64,000 nt of DNA from Malus domestica (taxonomy: Eukaryota > Streptophyta > Magnoliopsida > Rosales > Rosaceae): assembly GCF_042453785.1 (NCBI RefSeq), contig NC_091675.1:4104501-4168500 (forward strand). Reading direction: 5' to 3'. Numbering within the stretch: the stretch's first letter is position 1; every line of letters starts with the position of its first letter. The translations under genes were made by a program, and so were the position numbers. Positions 1-12,700 of this stretch are shown piece after piece. The notes under the pieces were generated by a model. The model did not search any database, had not been told where the DNA came from, and saw nothing but the letters and a program-made list of their open reading frames with translations.

Positions 1-2302
1 AGCAATATCTCCTTAACCACGCCGCACATGCCATAAAAGTAGAGTAAATTCGACATCACCTGAAAATGAGATTAAATGTCAATGTGAGAACCAGATTTTC
101 CTTAAACCCAACAAAGTTATACATCCAGGAAGGGGAGAAAGAAAAACCTTATTATACAACCATTCTGTCCAAGTGGCTGCTTTGCATATAGGTGAAACAA
201 GTATCAAACCCATGACACGTGGTCTATATTTCATCTGTTGCCAAGAGTTATAGGAAAATCAGACAATTAAGGACTTATTGAAAGATAAGGAACACATGTA
301 AGCACCAATCTGCACTGTGCCAAGAGATCTTACAGCAAATTGGGTGAGAATGAAAGCTCCAGCTGTAACCCCCATACACATCACTGCACCGAGTCTACGG
401 AGAGAGAAAGAGATATCAGGGTAACTACCTTCATTTTTCAATCATCTAAATAGAAGGATGATTATTTACTTGCGTGTGTTCAGTAAATGGGAGTCAAGAC
501 ACTAAACCAGAAGCATTATAATGAACAGGCATTTAATTCAGATCACTCCAAAGCAAGTTCTTGTTTGACATGAAATGGAAATTTCATTTACCCAAAAAAG
601 TCGAGAACCTCGGCAATCTGATCCACTAAATCATCAACAGAATACAACGGATCATCAAGGCTAATTGCAGAAGCTCCCAACTGAAAAAATTCTTGAAGAA
701 GGCACAAGATAAGATACGATGTGAAAAATAGCACTCAAATACAAGAGAAAATTAGTCATAAAAATCAAGTGGAATCCATATATGTAGTCAAGTTATTGAT
801 TTACAAACCTCATGGCCAGGAGGACTGATATGATATATGCAAAAGTTGTGAAGCAGCAAGGAACAAGCTTCTGGACAAAAGAATAATCCTTGAAAGCAGG
901 ACATATCTGGTAAATCAGATAATAAGACAAATGATAAGTTGGACCTTAATGTCACGAAAAGAAACAATGACGTTGAAGCGTTTGGTTGAGATAATCCATG
1001 ATGCTCGAGGTTTTAAATACTTGTACAAAGTAGGTAAAAAATTAAGACAGAATTTCTCCAATTTAGTAAGAAAAAAGCAAGACCAAACTAGTTAGGAAAC
1101 TGCACTCATAACAAATAAATTTCAGAGATAGAAATTGATCAAACACATTTTCTTACTACACATAATATTTCAGGGTTATGAACAATTTGATTCTACTAAA
1201 AAATTTGGAATTGAAACTGATGGATAAGATCAATCAAGGTAAACGGCCAGGCAATAAATTTTAATTTCATGAGTGGCACACATCCACGTACGCAAGACAA
1301 AGACAATCCAAATGTACAACCAATCAAAACAATACTTATCGGTAGCTAAGCCATGTTCTACTTACGGTTTAAGGCTAAATCAGGATACGTGACAAGAGCT
1401 GGCTTGTCCGGATCTCCCAACACAGCGACCGACACAATACCAAGACCGGTTCTCACAATATGCTCCTGCATAGAGATGCCATAACAGGATACAATTTAGA
1501 CAACATTTCAGGGAAGTAAAATTGAAACAGAATAGTGACAAAGCATTCTTATGACTGCGAATCAGCATTCAAGAGATAAACCGCGCACGTTAAGAAGGCG
1601 CCTTTTCGGGTTATTTACTGTGAGGAGATGATAATACACTAACAACCATACCACAGTATACTGCCATCAAGAAGAAAAGTAGAGTGATCGTATGCAGTCA
1701 GTACCCTTAATAACAAGGTATAAAATTGACCACTTTTGCTCATATGGGCACGAAGCAATCATCAAAGAAAGTTTGAATTTTTATTCTTTGACTCCAAGAA
1801 TATCAGCATTCCAATTACTAACCAACCAAATACAGTATATTTCCCAAAGCAGAAAAATTATACTACTAACTATTTTCTAGATAATGGACTCATATACTCA
1901 CTTACGCAGCTCCCAAATGAGAAAAAATGCATTTTGTTTTTCAAAAGAAAGAGAATTTAATAAAAACCCAACGACAAAAATAGACAATCTGAATTTGTTA
2001 GCCTGCAATTAAGAAAAAGTAATGTTGCAGCAATCGTTCATGATAGGCAAGAAAATATTAGTCAATTCTTCTCAACACCACCCATTTTTCGTAATCAAAG
2101 AGTTGGGCTCTTCAGAATAGCGGGATCAAACGCAATACATATATTGCATTATACAAATTTCAAAATTTTCTTGGCAACCAAACAGAACAACGCGTTTGTT
2201 AAAAGCAAAATACAATACAAAATTTCAGGAATGTGGGTTGTTTACCTTTCCGCCAAGAGAAACCCCCTCCATATCCACCGACACTGAATCACTTGAATCC
2301 CC

Positions 2303-2305
<3 letters not shown>
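1..2305 (-). CDS. NDL: NDL-type N-MYC downregulated-like protein, 5' seven exons (partial)
   Basis: The reading frame starts at 2305 and runs off the window at base 1. Exons: 2246-2305, 1366-1465, 809-906, 592-680, 334-394, 148-234 and 1-59 (continues). The joined protein begins [14 protein letters not shown] and continues through [38 protein letters not shown] and [12 protein letters not shown], which matches plant NDL proteins almost word for word. These are alpha/beta-hydrolase-fold proteins of the Ndr family, thought to be non-enzymatic. In Arabidopsis they bind G-protein beta-gamma and RGS1 and modulate auxin transport. All seven junctions are GT-AG and in frame. A pure CT tract (GA on the coding strand) lies just upstream of the start codon in the 5'UTR, with a TATA-like box near 2390. 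The C-terminal half is outside the window. Which NDL paralogue this is cannot be decided here. Confidence 0.92.

Positions 2306-2310
<5 letters not shown>

Positions 2311-2344
<34 letters not shown>
2311..2344. repeat. (CT)17 microsatellite in the 5'UTR of the NDL gene
   Basis: Seventeen uninterrupted CT units begin 6 bases upstream of the NDL start codon, read as GA in the transcript. Such tracts are common in plant 5'UTRs and are usually length-polymorphic. Confidence 0.95.
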
Positions 2345-2345
<1 letters not shown>

Positions 2346-2387
2346 AAAGTCCTCAAATGGCTGAGGCATTGGGTTTGGTGTCCATGG

Positions 2388-2400
2388 TTTATATATAAAT
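2388..2400 (-). promoter_or_regulatory. Probable TATA box of the NDL gene
   Basis: Read on the minus strand this is ATTTATATATAAA, about 80 bases upstream of the NDL start codon and just upstream of the GA-rich leader. Position and composition suit a TATA box, but no transcript start can be seen directly. Confidence 0.5.
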
Positions 2401-2419
2401 ATGAAAATACAAATCTCTC

Positions 2420-4599
2420 TCCTTTAAATGTTGACTCGTTGTGAACTCGTACGAGTCGCGAACCGAGTCACCGACGCTTAATCGCCAGAGAGGTCTCACG
2501 AGCGGTCCCGTTTATATGTACGGGTTTTGATTTAACCAGAGTTAAGAGGGAGAGGCCGACAGTTTTTCAAATTTACTAGAGTGCCCTTGCTTTCCTTAGA
2601 ATCTCTATTTTTTCTTTAAAAGATCCAAACCCTAACGATTTTTTTTTTTTAATACAGATTCTATTTATATTTGGGGTTTTTTTAGTGGTGAATTAGTTAT
2701 GTATTTGAAGTAGTTGTTTTTCTTTTTGTTAAGTCGTATTTGGAGTTGTTTTTTTGTTTTTTCAGACAAAATTAGTAAAAATTGTTGGTTGCAATTTGAA
2801 GCAAGGGCTAAATTGTAAATAAGTCATGATGTTGGTGGGTACGTATATCAAAGCATTTGCTATTATTTACGTGTCGTTTTTAAACGACAAGGATATTATT
2901 TTCAAAAATAAATGTGGATTTTGGGAAGATTAATTACTGCGCTTAGTAATTAATCCTATTAATTGCAATGTTAGGTGGATATGATGAATAGTACAGGAAG
3001 ATATTAAGTGGTAAATCATTTCTGTATAGGGATATGTTATGAATCTAATCACGAAACTCTCTGTCACTTTATAATTTAACATCAATTTTCTTACTAACAT
3101 TATAAAACATTAGTATAGAGTCCCAATTTTGGAGAGAGTCCTCTTAGCATTTCTTGTATTGCTAATTCATCTTTTAAGTTCAATAAAAAAAATGGCACTG
3201 AACATTTATGTTTTCATTTGACATGCATTGAATATGTTGAATTATCTTATCCAAGTTAATCATAGACCCCAAACGAGGCATCAAAGTCATTTTGCGAACT
3301 CTTGATACAATCACGAAAAAAATAGTCAAATTTTGACTTTTTAACTTATTGTGTGTCTAAAATTTGCAATTACCCACTGAAATTCAATATATTTCATTCA
3401 TGAAAATGAACATATATGAACAAGGATAATCAATCTAACCCATAACTTTTTCCTATATTAGTTTACAAGTTGGCATTGTTTGATCCACATATTTTTATTA
3501 TTATTAATATGTTAAATGCAACAAGAGAAGTCACAACATCCTTATTTATTTGCCCATTATAATAATTAATAAAATAACATACGAATAAATACTCTTGATC
3601 ACTTATCGTCATTTACTACATTAAGTCGTATTATTTAATTCGCATGTTCATACTCTCAAACATGTGAGACACAAATAATAGGACCAAGTTGTGGTCCTTT
3701 CGAGTTAAACGCTTATGCATTTTGCTAAAATTGGAATATACACATTGATTGTATTGTTCACATCCAAAGATATAGAAAGATTTGCAACTCTTTTATTTAT
3801 TTATTTCAATTGTTTTTTTGGCAATGCATGGTAGGCCATCGTAATCACGACCACATGATTCAGCAGTTGAGACATCATGCGGCTGGATATAACTTATAAG
3901 TGCAAACATGCAATTATATATTAATTATTTTTATTGTTTATTTTTTCATCAAGTTATTGGTATCTGTCATTAGCATTCACCAGACAACAATCCAAAAGTT
4001 AATTTTCACACAATTTTCAGTCCCTTTACCAAAACGTTTTTACTAAGATCACCAGATAACGGTTCTTCGACGAAAATTGCCAGACAAAACACAACCAGGT
4101 CACAAATTTAAAAATTTGCCGTCAATTATTAACAAACAATTCTTATAAGAGATTTTCTTTTTCTTTAAATGACGTATATACTTATACATCTTTTTCAATT
4201 TGTTATATGAACTTTTTATATCAAAATTTAAAATTATTACTTTGTCATCTTACACTAACCTCGTTAAGTTTTTCATCCAAAATAAATTGCGTGCACTGCA
4301 CATTAGTTGTGTTCACCATTATTTTGGACTTTTTAACTTCCCAGACCCCAAAATAATCTAGAAACCAAGTCATGTCCCTTATTTTGAATGGAAAACTTTA
4401 CAGAGCTAGAGTGAAATAACAAATTAATGATTTTAAAAAATTGATATAACAAATCACTTAAAATTTAATTTATATGACAAAAATATATATAAATTTATAT
4501 GTCATTTAAATTTTTTTTCCTTCCTATGATTATTGTGAGCCCATAGTGAGGCTAATCGTTTGTTCAAACAAAATATATAAAAAAAAATATATATATATA
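2420..4599. other. AT-rich intergenic stretch, no gene recognised
   Basis: Both strands lack any ORF with recognisable protein character. The stretch is AT-rich, with scattered homopolymers and decayed sequence. No complete transposon with clear ends was identified here. Confidence 0.6.
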
Positions 4600-4692
4600 T
4601 ATATACACACATAGAGTGAAGAATTCGAACATGGAACCTCGAGCACAAAAATAAATGTTATTAATCAATTGAGCTACAAGTGACTTGCGTAG
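4600..4692 (-). repeat. tRNA-derived SINE-like fragment
   Basis: Read on the minus strand it contains TAGCTCAATTGA followed, after about 30 bases, by GGTTCCATGTTCGAATTC. These resemble the internal A and B boxes of a tRNA promoter. It is not a functional tRNA gene because the stems do not close. An AT microsatellite adjoins it. A SINE remnant is the best guess. Confidence 0.35.
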
Positions 4693-4842
4693 ATTATTGT
4701 GTCATTTAGCATGATTGTTTAAAGAAAAATGACTTTTTAGCCAAAATGGTCCATGAGATTTGCATAACACATAACTTTGGTCTCTGAGATTGAAAATCAA
4801 TAGAAATGGTCCATGACATTATCCACCATCCATTATTTTGGA

Positions 4843-4996
4843 GGAAAACTTATGAAAAAGGGTTTTGAAAACTTTGAATTTTAATAATAAGGACAAAATA
4901 AAGGGAAAGTGAATAGTAATATGATTGACTTTTTAGTGTAAAAATATTATTTTTCGTTAAATTGAACAGTACCGGAAGTTTTTCATTAAAGTTCCC
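4843..4996 (+). mobile_element. ~153-bp MITE, family M, copy nested in the foldback element
   Basis: The core sequence (GGACAAAATAAAGGGAAAGT, then GATTGACTTTTTAGTG) is shared with the copies at 13233, 36703, 48432 and 61627. Flanks TTATTTTGGA and TTATTTTGAT form an imperfect 10-bp target duplication. It interrupts the conserved arm of family F, so it inserted later than that element. Confidence 0.75.
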
Positions 4997-5576
4997 TTAT
5001 TTTGATCCTATCGTTAAAAAACTTCGTTAAGTGGTTCCAGAGCTCATACCAGAAACTAGGATTTTTTGCCAGAAGTTTGGGTAATTTTCAAAGCTTCGTA
5101 ACTCAATCGTTTCTTAACCAAATTCGACCCATAATATACGAAAATGAAGATAGGAAAGTGTCGAACAAGATTATAACATTTGGAAAACTAGTGGTTGCCA
5201 GAGATGATAAGAAAATAGCCTGAAAGGTGACTGGTCCACGGGAAAACTGAGGAACTTGTCGGAAACTAGATAAATTTGAAACGTTCATAATTTCTTCAAT
5301 ACTCAATGAAATCGAGTGATTCAAAATCAAAAAAATCATAATTCTCGAGAGACAAAGAGAATGGAACCTTTCTCAATGTGGTTTAGCTGAAAAACGGCTC
5401 GAAAGTAGCTATCTCAAAGAGACCAAGATAGCTACTTTCAAGCAATTTTCCAGCCAAACCATGGTGAGTTAGCCATCAAGAAAGCTACCATTATCTTTGT
5501 CTAGTCAAGAAGTATGATTTTTGTTTTTGAATCACTTTATTTTGTTGAGTATTGAATAAGTTATGAACTTTTAGAG

Positions 5577-6162
5577 CCTGTTTGGTATCCTATTTGAAAT
5601 TTTGTATCATTTCTCAAAACATTTATTGAAAATAATTTTCTTTAAGAATAAAAAATTTAATTGGTTTGCGGTTTAAATTTTTTAAATCTTACGACTTAAA
5701 CTAGATTAAGGTATCTAAAAAGAAGGGGTCGCAAGATAGGAAGAAAGATGAGAGAGAATGAAAGAAAGTAAGAGATGATTGAAAGAAACAAAAAGAAGAG
5801 AGGGGATCGAACGAGATAGAGCGGAATGAGTGAGAGAAAGAACCAAGATAATGAAGAGAGCGGATTGAATGAGAGAAGAAAAAGGTAAAAAAAAAAAAAT
5901 AAATAAATAAAAAAGAGGGAAAGAAGAAAAGAGAGATGGATTTGGAGTGAGATGGGAGAAAAGAGAGAAAAGAAATAAGAGAGTTTGAGTTTAAAAACTC
6001 TAAAAACTCACTTTTTATGTTTTTAGATAATATACTATATTTTTTAGTTAGTCTTGAGTTCAGTTTTTTAAAATAGTTTTACCAAACAAGTTTTTAAGGC
6101 CTAAAACTTGAAAATTGTTTTTGAGTTAAAAAAGTTGGATTCAAGTAGAGTATCAAACATGG
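5577..6162. mobile_element. hAT-like non-autonomous element nested in the foldback element
   Basis: The left end reads CCTGTTTGGTATCC and the inverted right end reads CCATGTTTGATACT. The interior is strongly purine-rich (GAGAGA/GAAAGA runs at about 5740-5980) and has no ORF. Flanks TTTTAGAG and CCTTAAAG may be a decayed 8-bp target duplication. Sequence on either side is continuous with the foldback arm (compare 6340-6370), which confirms an insertion. Confidence 0.6.
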
Positions 6163-6721
6163 CCTTAAAGTTTACTCAGTTTCAGGCGAGTTTTCCAGCT
6201 TTTCAGCAGATCAGTCAACTTTCAGGCTATTATTCGGTCAAACCATAGCAAGTTAGCCATCGAGAAAGGTATAATTCTCTTCGTCTCGTCAATAAGTATG
6301 ATTTTCATTTTTGAATCACTCTATTTCATTGAGTATTGAAGAAGTTATAAACGTTTAAAGTTTACTCAATTTTCGGCGAGTTTTCTAGTTTTCCCGCTGA
6401 CCAGTCACCTTTCAGACTATTTTCTGGCCATCTCCAGCAACCATTGGGCTTCTAAATAGGTGTATTCTTGTTCAACACTTTTGTATCTTCATTTTGATAT
6501 TATGGGTCGAATTTGGTTAAAAACGATTGAGTTACGAAGCTTTGAAAATTGCCCAAACTTCCGGCCAAAAATCTCAGTTTCCGGTATGAACTCCGGGACC
6601 ACTTAACGAAGTTTTTAACGGAATGACCAAAATAATGGATTGTTAACCATTTCTATTGATTTTCAATCTCATGACCAAAGTAATGTGTTATGCAAATCTC
6701 AACTATTTTAGCTAAAAAACC

Positions 6722-7512
6722 AAGAAATTTTGAAGGCCAAATTACATTTAGATACGAGTTGTTTGCATTTGTCCGTCCTCGGAACTTTGTTGTAATTGTC
6801 ATGATAAGTCACGATCTGTTTGGACACGTGATCTTATTTAATAAAATTTAAAAAATGTATTTATTGGCAACAAGAGATGCTCTCATCAATAAAACCCTCA
6901 TCGGCCGTCTATATGACACTTACCAACTTCATAATCTGTTTGTCTTGATTTGCTTAAAAATTAATTAATTAATTACCTAACCAAACATGGTAATGGAATT
7001 TCTTTGGGATTATTACTACTTATGATACACTCTTGTAAGGTTATAAATTAGAAAAATCTACGTGTATAAGCACACCATAAGTTCCAATATCCCATCAACA
7101 TTAACCCACCAACCATCATGAGAAATCATATATAATTACTATAATTTTTGTCCTTCAATATTTGGCAACAAACATAAAAATAAAAACTGCATCCCATGAT
7201 ATGAAAGATGCTAGCATTGATAGTGCATGAATGTGTTAGCGTAGTACTGTGTTGTTCATTACTTTGACATAGCATAATTCGTCCATGTAATGCGCAACTG
7301 ATATTAACACCAATTCTATAGACATATGTATTTGTATATATTTTAGGCTTCTTTTTAGCTACGTTTTTTAGAACTCGATTTTGATCTCACTCTGTCTCCT
7401 TTAACTCAAAAGTCACAACCTTACTTCTTGAAACTCAAAATTCGTTCTAATTTGACTTGTGGATAGGGGTGGTTTCCGTTTTATTCGGCTCGGTTTTTTG
7501 CCAAAATCAAAA
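6722..7512. other. Intergenic stretch without recognisable gene
   Basis: AT-rich DNA with no coding signal on either strand. The last 60 bases hold a GGTTTCCGTTTTATTCGGCT-type motif that continues across the following LTR-like insertion into 9783-9840, so this was one sequence before that insertion. Confidence 0.55.
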
Positions 7513-7517
7513 CCAAA

Positions 7518-9777
7518 TGCCACGCCTGACCCTGATATCTCCTAAACACCAGGGCAAACACGTGTTGGAAGACACCTGACGGCGTCGAAGCCATACTTAG
7601 ATGCATGAGAACTAAAGAATATACATAAGACTTATAAATTTAAAAGTAATTAATATGCAAATGAGGAACGTGTTCAGAACATACAACTAATTTAGAACAC
7701 TAAAAGAAGTAATATAAATTTGAATGAATAAAAGAATGGGTCATACACCTAGAGAACTCAAAGATACCGATGCGAAAATGCCTTGACGACGGGATTGTAT
7801 GCGGAAGCGCAAAACAAACATGAGTGAACCAAGTTGATATATATATATATATATATATAATATTGAAACAATTATCAACATACTAACCCCCAAAGTTTTA
7901 TGAAAACTCAATAGCATAATATGTAATAGGTTTTCCAAAACCCTAGCATGCCATAAAACCTTTATAAAACATATCTCGTATATAGTGTGCTAACTAGTGG
8001 TATCTTAGTCACCCGTGGTGTTCAATAATTATATCTCCCGACCCGCATCCAACAAATACGTCTCTTGGCCCGAAGCCAGAGATTATTTCTCTTGGCCCGA
8101 TGCTAACAACTATGTCTCTCGGCCCGAAGCCATAGAATATTTCTCCCGGCCCGAAGACAAGAACTATATCTCTCGCCCATAGGTAGAACAGTGACTACTA
8201 AATACACACAAAACATTGAACATATTCTTTCCAAACGTAGGTACATATATCTCAAAGACATCTTCATAGCATATAGTCATCCATCATATATACTATAAAA
8301 AATAAAAAAAAAAGTCTGTAAAAACATGTTCATAAATAGTATATAGTCATCCATCATCATATATACTACAAAGAACATAAGTTAGATAAAATATGGTATT
8401 CCAAAATATTCTCAGTAAGCATGATAATCATAAAGTGTAAATCCAATTTACTTATAAAACATTTCATAAAATGTAACTATTAAATCATGCTTTTTCATGT
8501 ATGCATTTCTACTATTAAAACATGCATTTTAGAAGATGTCAATTCACAGATACTTCGCCGCCGAAGAGTCACGCAAACTAGCGAAGACGGAAACGCCACA
8601 AATAATTGCCCATAAGCACATAAAAGGTCCAATTAATAAAATTCTATTAAAACGATTGAATTTGGGAAAACAGACTTCAAAAACGGATTTAGGACATCGA
8701 ATTACCCTAAGAAGGGTTCCAGGTAAATTTCGAAAAAGTCAACACGAGAATATTCCAAAGAATATTCCTCTTGGGTCAGGTCAATACTGGTAAATGGATC
8801 CAGGGTTTGGGTCATGGGCTGGGGTTTGGGTCGGACCAAGTTGGGCCGGTTCTACTCAGGTTTGGGTCCAGTGGGTTTTAGGGTTGATGAGTTGGGCTGA
8901 AGACTCGTGGGTAGTTCAATTGGGCGAAGACCTGTGTCAGTAAAGCCCAAAGGCATGGTGTTTTAAGGGTTTGTACTGGGGCTTGAGCTACCTAAATAGG
9001 TTGGGTTACTTGGGCCAGTTTTTGGCCCGTTTGTTAGGCAGGTCATCGAAACCAAAGAGAGAAGGCCGGTTTTCGGCTGGGAAATTCCCGAGCTCCAATA
9101 GACCTCAAAACTCAACAAAAACATGTCATTCCATATACCAAAATGAAGCCCATAAAATAAGGAATCAAACCATACCTTTGGTTTCCACAAACGTGGTCGG
9201 AGTTGGCCGGAAAAAGGCTCTAAGCCACATATATTCACCGGAAAATATAGAGAAAGCTCCATGAGTAGTTTTCATGTTTAAACCTTCACCTAAAACCATT
9301 TTTAACAACCCCTAAGCCTTCTAGACTACTAGGGATGAAGATTGAAGGGTGGTTCGACTTAACTTCGTTGAAGACGACAATAGCTCGTCAGGAAGATACT
9401 TGCATAATGACGAGGATGAGTGAGAGGTCTATTCCAGGTGGTAGGTTTACGGTGTGATCGTGGTGATGGTTGTCTGTGTGTTAGTCTGTAAAGGTGTGTG
9501 TGCGTGTGTGTGTGTGTTCGGTGCTTGGGGAAGAAGGAGGTTGCAGCGAGGGAGAGGGAAAAAGTGGGAAAGAGAGAGTTGTCGAAAGGAAGAGATACGG
9601 TGCACAGGAAAATAAGGAGGATAATGAGCTAAGGTGGGGAGACAAAACTAAAAGGTGGGCCCTACGTGGCTCACCGATTAAGACCAAATAAAGCAACCTT
9701 TTCAAAATCATCCCCAACTTAAGTGAAATTATGAAATCATCCTCGACTTTCCGTAAAACCTGGGACAGGTTGTTACA
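7518..9777 (-). mobile_element. Probable solo LTR (2.26 kb)
   Basis: The segment begins TG and ends CA and is flanked by a perfect 5-bp direct repeat, CCAAA (7513-7517 and 9778-9782), as expected for LTR retrotransposon insertion. Read on the minus strand it starts TGTAACAACCTGTCCCAGG and ends CAGGCGTGGCA, a style I associate with Ty3/gypsy LTRs. No gag-pol reading frame, primer-binding site or second LTR lies inside, so a solo LTR left by recombination is the simplest reading. It contains an AT microsatellite (7837-7859), a 27-bp minisatellite (8035-8180) and a GT-rich tract near 9500. Short ORFs in it show no protein character. Confidence 0.6.
8035..8180. repeat. 27-bp minisatellite, five units plus a partial
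   Basis: The unit CTCTYGGCCCGAAGCCA plus about 10 variable bases recurs at a strict 27-base spacing from 8035. Units differ at a few positions. It lies inside the LTR-like segment. Confidence 0.85.
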
Positions 9778-9782
9778 CCAAA

Positions 9783-12700
9783 CCACTTTCGATTCGGTTC
9801 GGTTCGATTTTCTTTTGAGTTTGGTTTTGTTTGGTTTCAGTTTCTTTTATTTTATCAATGTCGCACTCCTAAACAACTGATCTTAGCATTCATCTTCAGT
9901 CTTCATAGTAATAAAAGAAAATCAACTTTTATCTTATCCTCTGTAATGGGGAGCACCAGAATAAGCATAAAATTCCTAAAGAAGATGATCACTACCATTG
10001 GTGCTGTCAAGGGGCAATCTGTTGGTGGTTTTTTTGTTTAAGGTCAAATGTTAGGCTTGTTAAGCACAAACATTTAGCACAGTATATCATCGTATCGTTT
10101 GCAAATAAACTTATATTTTGGTAGGATACATTATCTCTACTAATTAATAAAACACTCATTATTAACCAAAATCTTATGAAATTACCAATTTAACCCTCTA
10201 ATTAAAACAGAACATGAATTAGAAATATGGAGCATAAATGTAATTTCACACAATCAAAAACATATCTCTAATTAAAAAATAATAAAAAACTTATCACTCT
10301 ATTCCTCTCTCATTCTATTTCAAAAACAAAAATAACAAAATTTCTCACACACTTTGTGTGTGTTCATATGCTATTTTATTAATAATAATAGTATGTTATA
10401 TTTTTCAATCAGCTTATCCGAAAGAAAAAAGGATATCTTATTTTCAACGAACTGCACGTTAGATTGTCGATCGGTGTAACTTACACCTTTGGCATGCATC
10501 AGTCGTCATATTTGTCAATTCAACGACGATAGTAGAAATTATAAAATAAAGATAATAATCTTTTAATTATGTCCAATAATATTTTAACCCGTATTTTATT
10601 ATTTAAAAAAATACTAGATATATTATTAATGTTTATTGGACTTTAGAAAATAAAGAACACATCACATTTTTTTTTATTAGACCATATCAGACTAGAGTAT
10701 TCACCCATGAATCGGCCCAATAAAAAAAATATCACGTGTTTATATTTTTAAAATTCAAAAAAACTTAAATAACATGTCAATTATTTGTCAAAATAATAGT
10801 TTTAATATATCATTCAACAAAATTATACTCACTAATGAGTACCGAAATATTATCGGGATTCAGAAACTATAAAGAATTCATTCCAAGGCAAATTATTAAC
10901 TTTTCCTTTTCCTCTTGTTGCGAAGCCTAAATCACTAACAAAAGTTTGCACGAGCATTGCTTGTGGTGCAGGGCAAAAGAATTAATTATGACCCCACCAA
11001 AAAGCCCCATGGCTTCTGTCGATCATAAAGACGACCTTTAATCAGATTTGACGTGTATTTTTGTCAGTGGTTATAGTTGAAACAGGCCCAACCCAAAATC
11101 CTGTGGGCCAGGCTCATATTAAATGGGTCAAAAGCTTTGCTTCTAAGATTCGATTTGGGGGGGGGTTAAATATCAACTTTAATGAGCTGACTCATTTCCG
11201 CACATCAAAATTATAAAACAAAAATTGAGAGTTCCGCATCAAAATTAAAAAGTAAAAGTTGAGAATTAAATATCAACCGTTAGCTCGTAAAAAATAATTT
11301 ATGCAGTTTTAAATGCATTTAATATGTTATTTTTAAATAATACAACAACTGCACATCTTGAAATTGATAAAATTAAGTTACTAGCGATACTTGGTAGTTC
11401 AATTTCTAATTGCAAATGAAGAGATTTTGTGAAGTTAAGGAGTAGGGCGATAACCTACCCACGATGATTAGGTGTTGTGAGTCTCATCATGAACGTTACT
11501 TAGTACAAGTGATGTGAGATTAGGGCTAGGTTGAATCTTAATTCAAACCTTAACTTAAACTAAAAGGATAATAAAATGATTAACTTTTGGTGAAATTGTT
11601 AAGTACAATTAATCAATGAATTTGGTTAGGATTGATCGAATACCCGTACGAATTCGAAAAATATACGGCATTTTTATACATCATATATGAAATTTAGATT
11701 AAATTTAAGCGAATAAAAAAATTACGGTAACATATTTTCCATTAGAATACAAAAAAACACGCATCAACTTTTTTGTTTGCAAATACACACATCAATCTTG
11801 AACGGATAAATACTTATCCTTTCAAAACTATTTGATTTGATTAAATTTTGATTACAAGAAAACAAAAGCAAAATATATTCCAGTATTTTGCTCACAATGA
11901 TGGAAATGCTAAAGGGGCTCTTTCCAGTGAGTTTCTTTATGTATTCTCCGCCGTCTCAAGTTTTTGACACATCTTTTTATAATATTAACATCAAAATTAA
12001 CATTAAATTATAAAGTGACAGAAAATTTATGAATAGTTCTATTTTAAAAGAGTCATCTCAACATTTCTCCACGATTAAAACATCCACCGTTGATTTTACT
12101 TTTTTTTTTTTTTTTTTTTTTTTGCTACAAACCAACAAACAACGTTGGATCAAAGAGAGACATCTACATTGTATGCTACGCCGAGTTTCACTCGACCATA
12201 TCCATAAAGTTGAGAGATTAGAAAAAAAAACTATATAAACGGATATAATATTATCCCTGTCCCTTTCAATAGTTATCACATCTAAATATACCACTTACCA
12301 CTTTTATTTCATTATTATTGCTTTAATAAAGTTCCAAATTTTACAACCAAATATTCCTCAAAAAGCATAAACACAAAAATATGAAAAGATTAAATAAATA
12401 ATGAAAATACTTGGGTTTACTCGGTTGAGAGTTTTTTCGGTACGACAATGGTCATAATACAATAGTTAAAAACTTGAATAAAAAAATTCAACTAATAATA
12501 TTATGATATTTGATGTACCGAATCATATTTTTGTCACAATGAAAAATTTCACAATCTGTTGATGCATCTAATTGTCAATGCGATTGTGTTTGATATATTT
12601 TATATCATCAAAATTGTTTATATACTCAATAATCATATAAATATTATCACTATAAAAGAAAAAAAATCAATTAAATTGACGATAACTTAATTGTGTGTAT

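Larger units (their letters stand above)
4731..6721. mobile_element. Long foldback element, family F copy 1 (MULE-like), carrying two nested insertions
   Basis: Both ends carry the same sequence in inverted orientation. The left end reads ACTTTTTAGCCAAAATGGTC, and the inverted right end reads GTTTTTTAGCTAAAATAGTT. The match continues inward for hundreds of bases, including the ATTTGCATAACACATAACTT block. Flanks are AAGAAAAAT (4722-4730) and AAGAAATTT (6722-6730), a plausible decayed 9-bp target duplication. No transposase is encoded. The interior is interrupted by a 154-bp MITE (4843-4996) and a ~586-bp hAT-like insert (5577-6162). Without them the element would be about 1.2 kb, similar in design to the copy at 22967-23940. 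Assignment to Mutator-like elements rests only on the 9-bp flank duplication. Confidence 0.7.

Noticed and set aside
8971-9264. Opposed ORFs near 9000 that could be gag-pol remnants
   Set aside because: No zinc knuckle, protease, RT or integrase motif can be seen.
9481-9786. 101-codon minus-strand ORF in the LTR-like segment
   Set aside because: Low-complexity translation from CT/GT-rich DNA; no retroviral-type domain.
10134-10617. Possible Helitron: TCTCTACTAATTAATAAAA start and a CTAG near 10614
   Set aside because: The start resembles plant Helitron 5' ends, but the 3' CTAG lacks a clear adjacent hairpin and is not followed by T, so the ends are not convincing.
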